The notes below the pieces were generated by a model. That model searched no databases, was not told where the DNA came from, and was given only the letters and a program-made list of their open reading frames with translations. This document shows positions 23,455 through 30,884 of a stretch of DNA of 35,406 nucleotides, piece after piece. Numbering within the stretch: the first letter of the stretch is position 1; every line of letters begins with the position of its first letter. The position numbers were made by a program, and so were the translations under genes. The DNA comes from a virus: IMG/VR virus record IMGVR_UViG_3300017960_000036, positions 1 to 35,406 of that record; one strand, written 5' to 3'.

Positions 23455-24619
23455 ATAAAACCTCTCCTTTTGGATTACCTTTACTTAGATTAGCAAGAGA
23501 TTTAACAAACTCGGAATTTTCCCCCGCGTTGATCAAATCCCTCACAATAATAACTGCGAAATAAAGATTGGAATTGGCAACGAAATAGTGAAATTTTTTA
23601 TACAAACTTTCAACTTTTTTTCCTTCCATACTTCTAAGGTAATCCAATAAATCGAGATCGCCGACTTTTTTAACATTTTTCTCTGCTTCAGAAAAGGAGA
23701 TTTTTCCTTCTTTATAGCGCTGAACTGATAAAACTGATTCGTGATCATCTTTATCTAATTCAATAGACAGGAGAAGTTTCCCCATACTCAGGTTATATTC
23801 TGAAACCTCCATTATTAACTCTGAATTAGTTTCCGCGGCCGTAGCGCAACTCTTCTCAAGGAAAAAAAGACATTTTTTGGGGCTTTTAATTAGATAAGAC
23901 ATACCTAACACATAATAGGCATCTGATTCAGCTCTTTTGTTGATATTAGATTGCAGAATAATACTAGCGTAGTGCCTAGCCTCTTCTAAGTTGTTCAAAA
24001 ACAAATTCGCGACGGAAAGTACCTCCGATAGACGAAACAGATAGCATTCCTTTAAGAACAGCCGTGTCTTGTCGCTCAAAGATTTAATTTCGGCCTCGAT
24101 ATCAGCTGCCTTATCTATTAAGTAGGAGAATTGACGTTTGTGTAGTAGAACGATGCATTTGTAGATATTCAAGAGAATTTTTAAAGAAGCATCACTGATG
24201 TTTTTTAAGGCAGACAGCGCGTCGCCCATTTGGTGAAATTTTGTTTCGCCAGTCATATAACTGTATATAAAAGAGTAAACCTTCACATACTGACCAATAA
24301 CTCCTTTTGTTGTCCTGTGTTTGGTTAACAATTGGTTTAATAGTCCAACATCACGTGTTACAGCAGCATACTCAAATGTGTTTTTAATACAATCATCTGT
24401 TCTCATTTTAAGGCACCACTGACGCATTTTGCTTTTATAATTTTTAGGATCTACAAGAAGAATTAGGCGCAATACATTTCTAAAAGTTAACTCCCTCTGT
24501 CCGCTTTTTAGGTAATAAACCTGTCTTGTAGAAATATTTAAAAAGTCCGCAACTTTTTTGTCATCCAAGTCATCTCTGTCTTCAATTTTATTAAATAAGA
24601 ACTCCCTTACACCTTCCAT
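23390..24619 (-). CDS. aimR: AimR, arbitrium receptor and transcription regulator
   Basis: 409 residues from ATG 24619, with GGGG eight bases upstream; the open frame beyond that lacks a ribosome site. N-terminal HTH (about 16-48, KKVADFLNISTRQVYYLKSG) and a helical TPR-like body. Several stretches parallel SPbeta YopK/AimR, for example MRQWCLKMRTDD...FEYAAVTRDVGLLNQLL and EARHYASIILQSNI...SYLIKSPKKCLFFLEKSC, and the family-typical GENxxF/L near the end. It is somewhat longer than the usual 380-390 residues because the last 20 or so overlap aimP. AimR activates lysis genes until bound by the peptide, then favours lysogeny. Confidence 0.9.
   Translation of the reverse strand: MEGVREFLFNKIEDRDDLDDKKVADFLNISTRQVYYLKSGQRELTFRNVLRLILLVDPKNYKSKMRQWCLKMRTDDCIKNTFEYAAVTRDVGLLNQLLTKHRTTKGVIGQYVKVYSFIYSYMTGETKFHQMGDALSALKNISDASLKILLNIYKCIVLLHKRQFSYLIDKAADIEAEIKSLSDKTRLFLKECYLFRLSEVLSVANLFLNNLEEARHYASIILQSNINKRAESDAYYVLGMSYLIKSPKKCLFFLEKSCATAAETNSELIMEVSEYNLSMGKLLLSIELDKDDHESVLSVQRYKEGKISFSEAEKNVKKVGDLDLLDYLRSMEGKKVESLYKKFHYFVANSNLYFAVIIVRDLINAGENSEFVKSLANLSKGNPKGEVLFEKDFISCFSVGSSCGRRVSA
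23551..23581 (-). repeat. Copy of the repeat family inside aimR
   Basis: TAACTGCGAA (23551-23560), 15 bases, GGCAAC. It lies within aimR coding sequence about 97 bases before the aimP start. It could give aimP its own transcription start. Confidence 0.4.
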
Positions 24620-24644
24620 GTAATTCACCCCGATTAAATAATGA

Positions 24645-24673
24645 ATGACTTTTATTCCCTGATTAAGTATAAT
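24645..24673 (+). promoter_or_regulatory. Rightward promoter for the HTH genes
   Basis: ATGACT (24645-24650), 17 bases, TATAAT (24668-24673). It overlaps head-on with the aimR promoter. Operator O1 lies just downstream of its expected start. Confidence 0.65.
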
Positions 24674-24676
24674 TGA

Positions 24677-24705
24677 ATTATAACGAAAATGTTTATACGT
24701 GTAAA
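24677..24705 (-). promoter_or_regulatory. aimR promoter
   Basis: Minus-strand TTTACA (24700-24705), 17 bases, TATAAT (24677-24682). The -35 box is part of palindrome O1, so a bound repressor would block aimR. Confidence 0.8.
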
Positions 24706-24707
24706 CA
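24690..24707. promoter_or_regulatory. Operator O1
   Basis: TGTTTATACGTGTAAACA, an 18-bp palindrome with one asymmetric pair (TGTTTAYACGTRTAAACA). It covers the aimR -35 box and the early transcribed region of the rightward HTH gene. Confidence 0.7.
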
Positions 24708-24728
24708 TATTTTTTAGGAGGATTTTCA

Positions 24729-24950
24729 ATGGTTGATTTTTCGCCTTTATTCGATACTTTAAGAGAAAAAGGAATGAAACTGAGTGATTTGAGACAAGTT
24801 ATCAGTTCCAGGACGCAAGCTAGTATTAAAGAAAACCACTTACAAAAAAATCTCAAAATGTATATAGGTACCCTGGAAAAAATCTGCTTATTCCTAGAGG
24901 TGCCCGTTGAGAAAGTCATTAAAATAGTTCCTGATAACGTAGAAAAATAA
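24729..24950 (+). CDS. Cro/CI-type small HTH regulator
   Basis: 73 residues, ATG with AGGAGG at eight bases. Pattern of an XRE HTH: LFDTLREKGMKLSDLRQVIS, LQKNLKMYIGTLEKICLFLEV, with a short dimer tail. Its own start region contains O1, so it is the best candidate for the repressor acting on O1 and O2. Divergent from aimR, forming a classical two-promoter switch. Confidence 0.75.
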   Translation: MVDFSPLFDTLREKGMKLSDLRQVISSRTQASIKENHLQKNLKMYIGTLEKICLFLEVPVEKVIKIVPDNVEK

Positions 24951-24962
24951 CGATATTTAAGC

Positions 24963-25000
24963 TATAATTTCCCCGTGAAGCAAAAGCTTTGCGGAGGTGT
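24963..25000 (+). promoter_or_regulatory. -10 box and SD-adjacent hairpin before the second HTH gene
   Basis: TATAAT (24963-24968) without a recognisable -35, followed by GCAAA-AGC-TTTGC (24980-24992), a 5-bp stem that ends next to GGAGG (24993-24997). The stem may affect ribosome access. Confidence 0.45.
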
Positions 25001-25224
25001 TTAATACGGTTAAGTATCGTCGAGGTAAATGTTTACTTCGCGACCGACTCCGTGAAGCTGGAATGAACCAAGCGCAGCTCGCCGATAGGGCTGGCGTTAA
25101 AGAATCGCATGTATCCGGTTATGTACACGGAACAAAACGGATGAACCTGGATACCGCGAAAACTTTTTCGGTAATTCTAAACTGCCGCATGGACGACCTG
25201 TACGAATGGATCGTCGAAGAATAA
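24997..25224 (+). CDS. XRE-family HTH regulator
   Basis: 75 residues with a textbook HTH: RDRLREAGMNQAQLADRAGV, KESHVSGYVHGTKRMNLDTA, followed by FSVILNCRMDDLYEW. The GTG at 24997 overlaps the GGAGG itself; the first sense codon at proper spacing from that site is an in-frame ACG at 25006, so initiation is unclear. Located between the small HTH gene and the convergent primase gene. It could be a second repressor or a Cro-like partner. Confidence 0.8.
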   Translation: MFNTVKYRRGKCLLRDRLREAGMNQAQLADRAGVKESHVSGYVHGTKRMNLDTAKTFSVILNCRMDDLYEWIVEE

Positions 25225-25247
25225 CCGGTAGTCGGTCGCTGACGGGA

Positions 25248-26261
25248 TTAAGTGTCGCCCGTCAACGAAAAACTTACCCGTTTAGGTAACTCCGCCCGCC
25301 ACTTCTTAACGTCCTTTGCGCGCTCATACACCGACTTCAACTCCGCTCTCCCCTCCGCAAGCAAAAATTCATTCGCATCCTTCCCTTCCGTAATATATCC
25401 GTGTGCCAGTCCGACTTTCCCGTATAAATAACGCTCGGCCTCCGCCCGCAACTTCTCGCCGGCCTTATCGTTATCCGTCACGATGGTTACGTGTTCAATC
25501 GGAGACTGGACGATAATGTCCGCCTTTCGTTGGTTGAACGAAGATCCTCCGGTCCCGATCGCCGGCACTCCCGCCGTCATCCACGACTGTGCATCGATCT
25601 CCGCCTCGCATAAGACAACGCGCGTCATCCGCCGATCATACACGACATTCATTCCGTAAACAAGGTCCCGTATCGGCCAGCCGCCTTTGACGTACCAGAA
25701 CGCCTTGCCCCGCGTTGACCGATACTTTACGTTAGCGAGCCGTCCATTCGGCAGCCGCCAGGGTAACGCAACCGCACCGCCAACCATTCCGACGCCCATT
25801 AGACGCTGGACCGCCGGCATGATTCCGCGCTTGTTTAAATAATCGTTAGGCCCCGCAGTCACGTCGTCGAGAATCGATTCGCTCAACGGTTCGCGATTCT
25901 TTGCGATCTTCAGCTTCGGCAGCCTGAGCGTTAATTTACCGTCATCCGATTCCGGCGCATACGCATCGATCAGGTATTCGACCGTCTCTTCTTCGGTTTC
26001 TTCGCGCAAGAACGCCAGCAACTTAACGAAGCCGCCCCGTGCATACTCTGCGTCATAATAGCCGCTATCGCCCCAATAGCCGGCCTTTGCGGATGCCGTG
26101 TCGTCCAGGTAAACGTAAAAGCTCGGCGTCCGGTCATATCGGAAAGGACTTGCGGCCAGGAGTCGCTCATCCGTCCAAGTCGGCCGCGTCCATTCGAATT
26201 GTTCGAGTTCATATCGTATGTCGACGTCGACCTGACGGCCATTCAACGTTAAAATCGGCAC
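25248..26261 (-). CDS. DNA primase with toprim domain, zinc site lost
   Basis: 337 residues. Toprim motifs VVLCEAEIDAQSW (Glu219) and TIVTDNDKAG (Asp263, Asp265) are clear. The N-terminal part (SPFRYDRTPSFYVYLDD, GGFVKLLAFL) follows the CHC2 primase fold but has none of the zinc cysteines. It would make RNA primers for the phage polymerase at the helicase. GTG start at 26261 with GGAG ten bases upstream. Last gene of the second leftward operon, converging on the HTH genes. Confidence 0.9.
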   Translation of the reverse strand: MPILTLNGRQVDVDIRYELEQFEWTRPTWTDERLLAASPFRYDRTPSFYVYLDDTASAKAGYWGDSGYYDAEYARGGFVKLLAFLREETEEETVEYLIDAYAPESDDGKLTLRLPKLKIAKNREPLSESILDDVTAGPNDYLNKRGIMPAVQRLMGVGMVGGAVALPWRLPNGRLANVKYRSTRGKAFWYVKGGWPIRDLVYGMNVVYDRRMTRVVLCEAEIDAQSWMTAGVPAIGTGGSSFNQRKADIIVQSPIEHVTIVTDNDKAGEKLRAEAERYLYGKVGLAHGYITEGKDANEFLLAEGRAELKSVYERAKDVKKWRAELPKRVSFSLTGDT

Positions 26262-26396
26262 TTTCGTATCACTCCTTTCGTCCTAATTAGGCCGGATTGT
26301 TCTATATATTACGCCCTGTTTTCGAAAAATTCCATCGTATTTTGTCGAAAGAATCGCGGTAAATGTTGACAATATCAACCGCTATTTTCCACCGTC
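26262..26396. promoter_or_regulatory. Gap between helicase and primase genes with inverted repeat
   Basis: Contains GTTGA (26365-26369) and TCAAC (26375-26379) as inverted arms within outer GCGGT/ACCGC arms (26356-26360, 26378-26382). A weak minus-strand promoter (TGGAAT, 17 bases, TAATAT) could serve the primase gene. Nothing else is visible. Confidence 0.4.
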
Positions 26397-27740
26397 TTAG
26401 AAATCGAATTGATCCGCAGCATCTTCGCCTTTCGGAAATTCTCGCAAAACCCCGTAATCGAATAACGCAACGAGCTCGAGCATGAAATCTTCGCCGCCAT
26501 TCCGCCCTTTCTCGATTCCAATACCGGCTATTCCCTCTTTCGATACCGAATCAAAGCCGATCAAATTCGTCGCGATATCTAACAGGCGAGAGGTGGTTTT
26601 TACTTTTTCGCGAGTAGGAATTCGTAACTCCCTCACGCCGTCTTCGCTAACCTCTTTTTTATCTACGGTCGCCTGAACGGTGTAAAATCCAACTACGTCA
26701 TAATCACCCACTATATTTTCGAAACGTGTTGCAGCGTACTCGGCTGCGCCCCCTGCTGTTTTATTTACGTTCTTTCCGTAAACATCTGAAAGTCCATAGA
26801 ATGGATCAAGAAAAACGGCGTCAATTTTTCCTGTACTCAGCTCCCGTTCAAGATCCGCTAATGACCGCGTCAACTCTCTTCCGCTTTTCCCTTGGAAATA
26901 AAGTGTTCCAGGGTAGTACGAATCGAGTAACTCCAAGACTTCGAAGAACTTTTCCCGAACAACATCATCCAGTTTTCCCGATAAAATAGCTTTGTTTGGT
27001 ATGCCTACCTTCCGTCCGAGCTCGTCAATCAATACCTCGTCAACCGCTGTCGCAATTGAAATAAGACGGGAAATAAACGTGTATTCTTTAACTTCGAATG
27101 ATTTAACGAGACAGTTTGCACCTTGGCGCAGTAATGAATCGAGAATTCGACAGACTAGGTATGTTTTACCGCGCCCTGACTCGCCCATGATTCCATAAAT
27201 ATCGCCTGTAAACCACCCCGATATCTCATTATCAAGAGTAGGAAAAGGCGTCTTATAAATCCGGAATGACTTGCCTTCTTCGCGCTTTTTATACTCGTCT
27301 CTAAACGATTCTTTAATTTCACTCAACGTCCGACCGATAGAACTACGAACGTTTGTTCTTATTTTAAGACTTTCGACTTTTTCCGTCAACCACGAAAATA
27401 ATTCTTCCGGATTATCTTGCGCTTGGCTAAACCGGTCCGGAAGCTCCTTTTCCGCGATATCAACGAACTCTCGCAACGCAGCCTGTTTCCGTAGTTTTTC
27501 CGCAAGGTAATCGTAATTGGCATCGATATTAAAATCCGGCTGGAAGTCCGGCACCTCATTCGCCACCATTTCGGCCGTCGGCGCCTGGCCTCCGTGTTTC
27601 TCCGCATATTCCGTGATGTATCGGAGTGCCTTGCGTTCGCCTTCCGTCGGCAGATCCTCGGCGGTAATGTTAAAGCGCAGCAACGCGTTCGGATCGTTCT
27701 GTTCGATTACTTTCGATAGCATTAAAACACCGTAGTTCAT
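26397..27740 (-). CDS. DnaB-like replicative helicase
   Basis: 447 residues. An N-terminal helical domain (1-120) is followed by a RecA-like core: Walker A GESGRGKT (186-193), Walker B-like AVFLDPFYGL and a later GFYTVQATVDKK segment as in DnaB motif 3/4. C-terminus ends in an acidic tail (GEDAADQFDF). It is loaded by the DnaC-like protein at 28769 and works with the primase. ATG 27740 with GAGGAGG, overlapping the preceding TGA by four bases. Confidence 0.9.
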   Translation of the reverse strand: MNYGVLMLSKVIEQNDPNALLRFNITAEDLPTEGERKALRYITEYAEKHGGQAPTAEMVANEVPDFQPDFNIDANYDYLAEKLRKQAALREFVDIAEKELPDRFSQAQDNPEELFSWLTEKVESLKIRTNVRSSIGRTLSEIKESFRDEYKKREEGKSFRIYKTPFPTLDNEISGWFTGDIYGIMGESGRGKTYLVCRILDSLLRQGANCLVKSFEVKEYTFISRLISIATAVDEVLIDELGRKVGIPNKAILSGKLDDVVREKFFEVLELLDSYYPGTLYFQGKSGRELTRSLADLERELSTGKIDAVFLDPFYGLSDVYGKNVNKTAGGAAEYAATRFENIVGDYDVVGFYTVQATVDKKEVSEDGVRELRIPTREKVKTTSRLLDIATNLIGFDSVSKEGIAGIGIEKGRNGGEDFMLELVALFDYGVLREFPKGEDAADQFDF

Positions 27741-27940
27741 CCGCGATCCCTCCTCTTCTTCTCGATATAAATGACTCTCACGCCTCTTTTCCGCTGTTCT
27801 GCGATTTCGATACTTATACGGAAGTAGTCGGCTGCCTCACCGAACATACCCGAAATGTAATCCGCAGCAACACCGATGTAGTAGAACGCCCAATCCAGCG
27901 CAGCAAACGTCCACTTTAACGGATAGAGTAGGCGGTACAT
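27737..27940 (-). CDS. 67-aa hydrophobic/basic protein
   Basis: One amphipathic to hydrophobic segment (TFAALDWAFYYIGVAADYIS) and a basic tail (KKRRDRG). ATG 27940 with GGAGG; coupled to the helicase gene by a 4-base overlap. Membrane-associated by hydropathy; function unknown. Confidence 0.55.
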   Translation of the reverse strand: MYRLLYPLKWTFAALDWAFYYIGVAADYISGMFGEAADYFRISIEIAEQRKRGVRVIYIEKKRRDRG

Positions 27941-28272
27941 TATTCCGACGCCTCCAACTCATAGAGCCGCTGAAAAGATTGGATAACGCGTGCTCCTGAC
28001 TCATAAAGTTCGACGGCGGGTGCGTCAAGTTTGAACGCGGGCTTATCGTCAATCAAAATAACCTTATTTCCGTTTTCATCTACCTTAATCTGACCGCGTT
28101 CCTTAGCTTCATCAAATGTTAAGCCGAAATGATCAAACGCCCTTTGAAATTCCGAATACATCCATCCTTGAACTTTTTTAGAAAATTCATCAAATAGTGC
28201 GCCATCACTCTTTCTCTCATTTTCAATATCCTTGAAATACTGTTTAAGTCTCGGACTTAGTTTATAAGTCAC
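27940..28272 (-). CDS. Hypothetical 110-aa protein
   Basis: GTG at 28272 with GGAGG upstream, overlapping the previous TAG. Helical, charged protein (SPRLKQYFKDIENERKSDGA); a central stretch IKVDENGNKVILIDDKPAF forms a hairpin-like strand pair. No family recognised. Confidence 0.6.
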   Translation of the reverse strand: MTYKLSPRLKQYFKDIENERKSDGALFDEFSKKVQGWMYSEFQRAFDHFGLTFDEAKERGQIKVDENGNKVILIDDKPAFKLDAPAVELYESGARVIQSFQRLYELEASE

Positions 28273-28772
28273 TACCGCTCGACCTCCCGCTTTAATTTCG
28301 CCTTCGCCTCGTCCTGCTTCGCCTTGTATTCCTCGTCGCCGTACATCGCTTCCAAACGCTTGTAATCGTTATATTCATCGAGCAGCTCATCGATTTTCTT
28401 CGTCTTGTCTTTCGCCATTTCACTCCCCGCCTTTTCTAGTCTTTCGCTAAGCTTAGCTATGGTATCGGCACTCGGTAATTCCGGAAGAAATTCCGCAAAG
28501 TGAAACGCCGTTCCCTCTGGCTTCGGATAGTTTTCGTAATCAACTCCGTCAAGATATTCGTCAACAAACTGACTCCGGCAGACTAGACGGATATCGTTCG
28601 CATCAGCGAGAATCCATTCGCCGTGTATTGCGTCTGTCAGATCGAACTCAACGTAAGTAGAGACGCCGGTATCATCCGTTTCCTCAATGTCCCGACGCGC
28701 ATCCACGAAGAAAATGCGGTCAGGGTAGCCGTCTACTGCGACTAGGTCTCCGAAAGCGATGTCCGTTTTCAT
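28272..28772 (-). CDS. Hypothetical protein with SH3/KOW-like N-terminus and helical tail
   Basis: 166 residues. DIAFGDLVAVDGYPDRIFFV and GEWILADANDIRLV fit a small beta-barrel like those in the other KOW-type proteins of this phage. The C-terminal half is a charged helix (about 105-166). Coupled to the loader gene above by a 4-base overlap. Confidence 0.65.
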   Translation of the reverse strand: MKTDIAFGDLVAVDGYPDRIFFVDARRDIEETDDTGVSTYVEFDLTDAIHGEWILADANDIRLVCRSQFVDEYLDGVDYENYPKPEGTAFHFAEFLPELPSADTIAKLSERLEKAGSEMAKDKTKKIDELLDEYNDYKRLEAMYGDEEYKAKQDEAKAKLKREVER

Positions 28773-29596
28773 CTCCGCAGCCCCCTTTTCGATTCGCCTT
28801 CGAATTCAATCACGCGACATAGGTCACGGACCCGATCCGCTAGTCTTCCTTCACCGAATACGTCGGCTATATCGTACGGCTTATTCGCGGGTACACGTTT
28901 TCTCGGTTCGACGTCGGATTTCAACGGAATATTGCTCGTATATATTGTCGGTAATTGGTTCGTAACTCTCGCGTTAATTATTCCGTGCAGATCGCCGCGA
29001 AATCCGTCTGATGGGCTCCGAACGCCTATATCGTCTAGTACCACAAAGGGCGCCGTTTTAGCCGCTTCTAACGCGCGATAATAACGGTCGGCCGCCGGCT
29101 CTGCGACAGAATCTGGTACTCTCGGTCGATTGAATTCGTTATAGTCGTTCTGCCACTCGTTCACATCGAGGAAATAGACGGGACGCAGTGACGGCGTTAA
29201 ACCTCTCCGCAAAGATCCGCTGTAATGGACGCGCAGCCATTCGTTAAGGATTGCCGCCGCTGTCGTCGTCTTGCCGGTTCCGGAGTTCGCGCTGTAGAGA
29301 TACAACGACTTGATCCGGTCAGCCGGTTCGATATAGCCCTCCGTTTGCTCAAATTGGCGTTCGAACGTCTTGACGTAGTTTTCAACCGATTTATATACCG
29401 CAGGCTGATCCGCTCTGGCCGGCGAGTTGGCGAGCGTTGTCAGTCGATATTCTCGCGGTAAGCCTGCCGCCGCAGACCGGCCGCCGTTTCCTGTCGCTCC
29501 GTGTAGTGCGATGAAGTGCGGGCATTGGCGATTGCAGGCGGACGTGCCGGCCGCTTTACATCCGTTAGCCAGGACGCAGTTTCTTTCGTTAGTCAA
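28769..29596 (-). CDS. DnaC-like helicase loader (AAA+) with N-terminal zinc site
   Basis: 275 residues, TTG start with GGGGTGA upstream. N-terminal cysteines 7, 13, 21 and 25 (CKAAG, CNRQCPHF) form a likely zinc site. The AAA+ core has Walker A SANSGTGKTT (102-111), Walker B FVVLDDIG (184-191), sensor 1 TIYTSN and an RLADRVRDLC arginine segment. It would place the DnaB-like ring on DNA. Confidence 0.88.
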   Translation of the reverse strand: MTNERNCVLANGCKAAGTSACNRQCPHFIALHGATGNGGRSAAAGLPREYRLTTLANSPARADQPAVYKSVENYVKTFERQFEQTEGYIEPADRIKSLYLYSANSGTGKTTTAAAILNEWLRVHYSGSLRRGLTPSLRPVYFLDVNEWQNDYNEFNRPRVPDSVAEPAADRYYRALEAAKTAPFVVLDDIGVRSPSDGFRGDLHGIINARVTNQLPTIYTSNIPLKSDVEPRKRVPANKPYDIADVFGEGRLADRVRDLCRVIEFEGESKRGLRR

Positions 29597-29614
29597 TGGC
29601 GTTCACCCCTTTCG

Positions 29615-29842
29615 TTAATCGCGTACATTTACTACCTCGTAATGATCGTCACGCTTTTCAATACGGACTTTATCCCCGATGTTAAATGTCGTAATACCGA
29701 TCCATTTCTTATTTCGTGGACGAAAGTATATTTGATGTCCGCTGTCTGAAACGCTGATTATTTCTCCGACTCTTCCAGCCGCCGCAGATTTCACCGTATA
29801 ACCTTCATCCAACAGTCCTTTTATTTCAAGTCCGATGCTCAT
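29615..29842 (-). CDS. Small SH3/KOW-like protein
   Basis: 75 residues starting MSIGLEIKG (ATG 29842, GGAGGG seven bases upstream). AAAGRVGEIISVSDSGHQIYF and FNIGDKVRIEKRDDHYEVV form the strands of a small barrel. Function unknown. Confidence 0.6.
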   Translation of the reverse strand: MSIGLEIKGLLDEGYTVKSAAAGRVGEIISVSDSGHQIYFRPRNKKWIGITTFNIGDKVRIEKRDDHYEVVNVRD

Positions 29843-29857
29843 TCGCAATCCCTCCGT

Positions 29858-30241
29858 TTAATAAAAGTCGTCGCCGATTTCCGCCTGCTGTTCCCGCCTT
29901 TGTTGCGCCGCTGCTTCGGCCTTGATTTCCGCTACTGCCCGCTGTAAATTCCGTCCCATATACGTTTGCATAAATCCGAAACTGATGCCCGGATACTGCG
30001 GGTTCGGCCTGTATTCCGCAAAGCATAGATCGATGAATCGCTTCGTTACCTCCGGACCGTATTCGCCTGGCTTCCGTTTCGTCCCGACCCAACGACCGAG
30101 CATTCCCGCTTCCGCCTTCCATCCGCGCATCGGAACGTAAGGGACACCGTACAGCCGCTCATGCTCCGCTTTTAAGTACGCCTGGAAGTGAGATGTATTC
30201 CATTTTTCTACTTCAGTAACTCTCCACGAATCCGCTCCCAA
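29858..30241 (-). CDS. 127-aa replication-region protein, 5' end cut by an HNH gene
   Basis: TTG start at 30241 with GGAGGG seven bases upstream, both inside the end of the HNH nuclease gene. The body (WNTSHFQAYLKAEHERLYGV, EVTKRFIDLCFAEYRPNPQY, FGFMQTYMG) resembles conserved phage proteins found beside dnaC-like loaders. The normal N-terminus may be the 19-codon frame at 30825-30884, now separated by the insertion. Ends QQAEIGDDFY. Confidence 0.6.
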   Translation of the reverse strand: MGADSWRVTEVEKWNTSHFQAYLKAEHERLYGVPYVPMRGWKAEAGMLGRWVGTKRKPGEYGPEVTKRFIDLCFAEYRPNPQYPGISFGFMQTYMGRNLQRAVAEIKAEAAAQQRREQQAEIGDDFY

Positions 30242-30828
30242 TCATCATCCCTCCATGATTTATTCTGAGAAATTCGGTCTATTGCGCTTTTTGAAACCCC
30301 GTATATTTCTGCAATTTGTTTATGTGTCAAATCTTTTAGTAAGATGCGCCTTCTTATTTCATTCACACGCCCCCAGTCCAATTTAGCTGTGTTAGTGTTT
30401 TCAACCTTACGTAAACCGGTTGCTACTGCGTGTCTTAAGTTATCCCCGACTGTAATTAACTCAAGATTGTCTGGTAAGTTGTTAAGTTTATTTCCGTCAA
30501 TATGATTGACTACATATCCGTCTGGGAATTTTGCGATGTTGTGATGAAACGCGTATATCAGACGATGTAATCCTATATGGTAGTACTTACCGTTAAACGT
30601 AAATGTGAGGACATAATAACCGTCGCTCGCAACCCTTTTTAGCTTTTTTGGTTTATCTAGGTACTTACCTTTACCTCGGAAATCATAGTTCAGGTAGACA
30701 TGACCATTTTTATATAAGAGCTTTTTGTCCTTGAACAAATTATTCGTATATTCGAACAGCTCTTGGCCTTCGTATGCTGCTGCCGTAGGTCTTGGTCTTT
30801 TTGAATTTTCTTTATAGTAGGACGTCAT
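30208..30828 (-). CDS. HNH homing endonuclease
   Basis: I place the start at ATG 30828, where it overlaps the TGA of the 19-codon frame; an open frame continues to 30891 but lies in other genes. The HNH_3 core is IGLHRLIYAFHHN, GYVVNHIDGNKLNNLPDNLE with LRHA following, as in I-HmuI and I-BasI. A C-terminal HTH (HKQIAEIYGVSKSAIDRISQ) binds DNA. More AT-rich than its neighbours. It sits between two parts of an apparent phage gene; I see no group I S-element, so it may be a plain insertion. Confidence 0.88.
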   Translation of the reverse strand: MTSYYKENSKRPRPTAAAYEGQELFEYTNNLFKDKKLLYKNGHVYLNYDFRGKGKYLDKPKKLKRVASDGYYVLTFTFNGKYYHIGLHRLIYAFHHNIAKFPDGYVVNHIDGNKLNNLPDNLELITVGDNLRHAVATGLRKVENTNTAKLDWGRVNEIRRRILLKDLTHKQIAEIYGVSKSAIDRISQNKSWRDDDWERIRGELLK

Positions 30829-30884
30829 GCATATAGCACGACCCCCGAACGCTGACGGATCGATTCGAGTTCTTCTTTCGTCAT
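30825..30884 (-). pseudogene. 19-codon remnant or exon of the interrupted gene
   Basis: ATG at 30884 shares one base with the preceding TAA and reads MTKEELESIRQRSGVVLYA before TGA. AAGGGG lies ten bases upstream. It looks like the original N-terminus of the gene at 29858, cut off by the HNH insertion. Its stop overlaps the HNH start, so it now couples HNH translation. Confidence 0.5.

Noticed and set aside
25228-25262. Terminator between the HTH gene and the primase gene
   Set aside because: TGACGGG and CCCGTCA can pair, but no T-run follows on either strand, so I do not call it.
30208-30884. Group I intron around the HNH gene
   Set aside because: No AAGATATAGTCC-like S element or matching R element is visible, and the nuclease gene fills almost all the insert. 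Left open as a question only.
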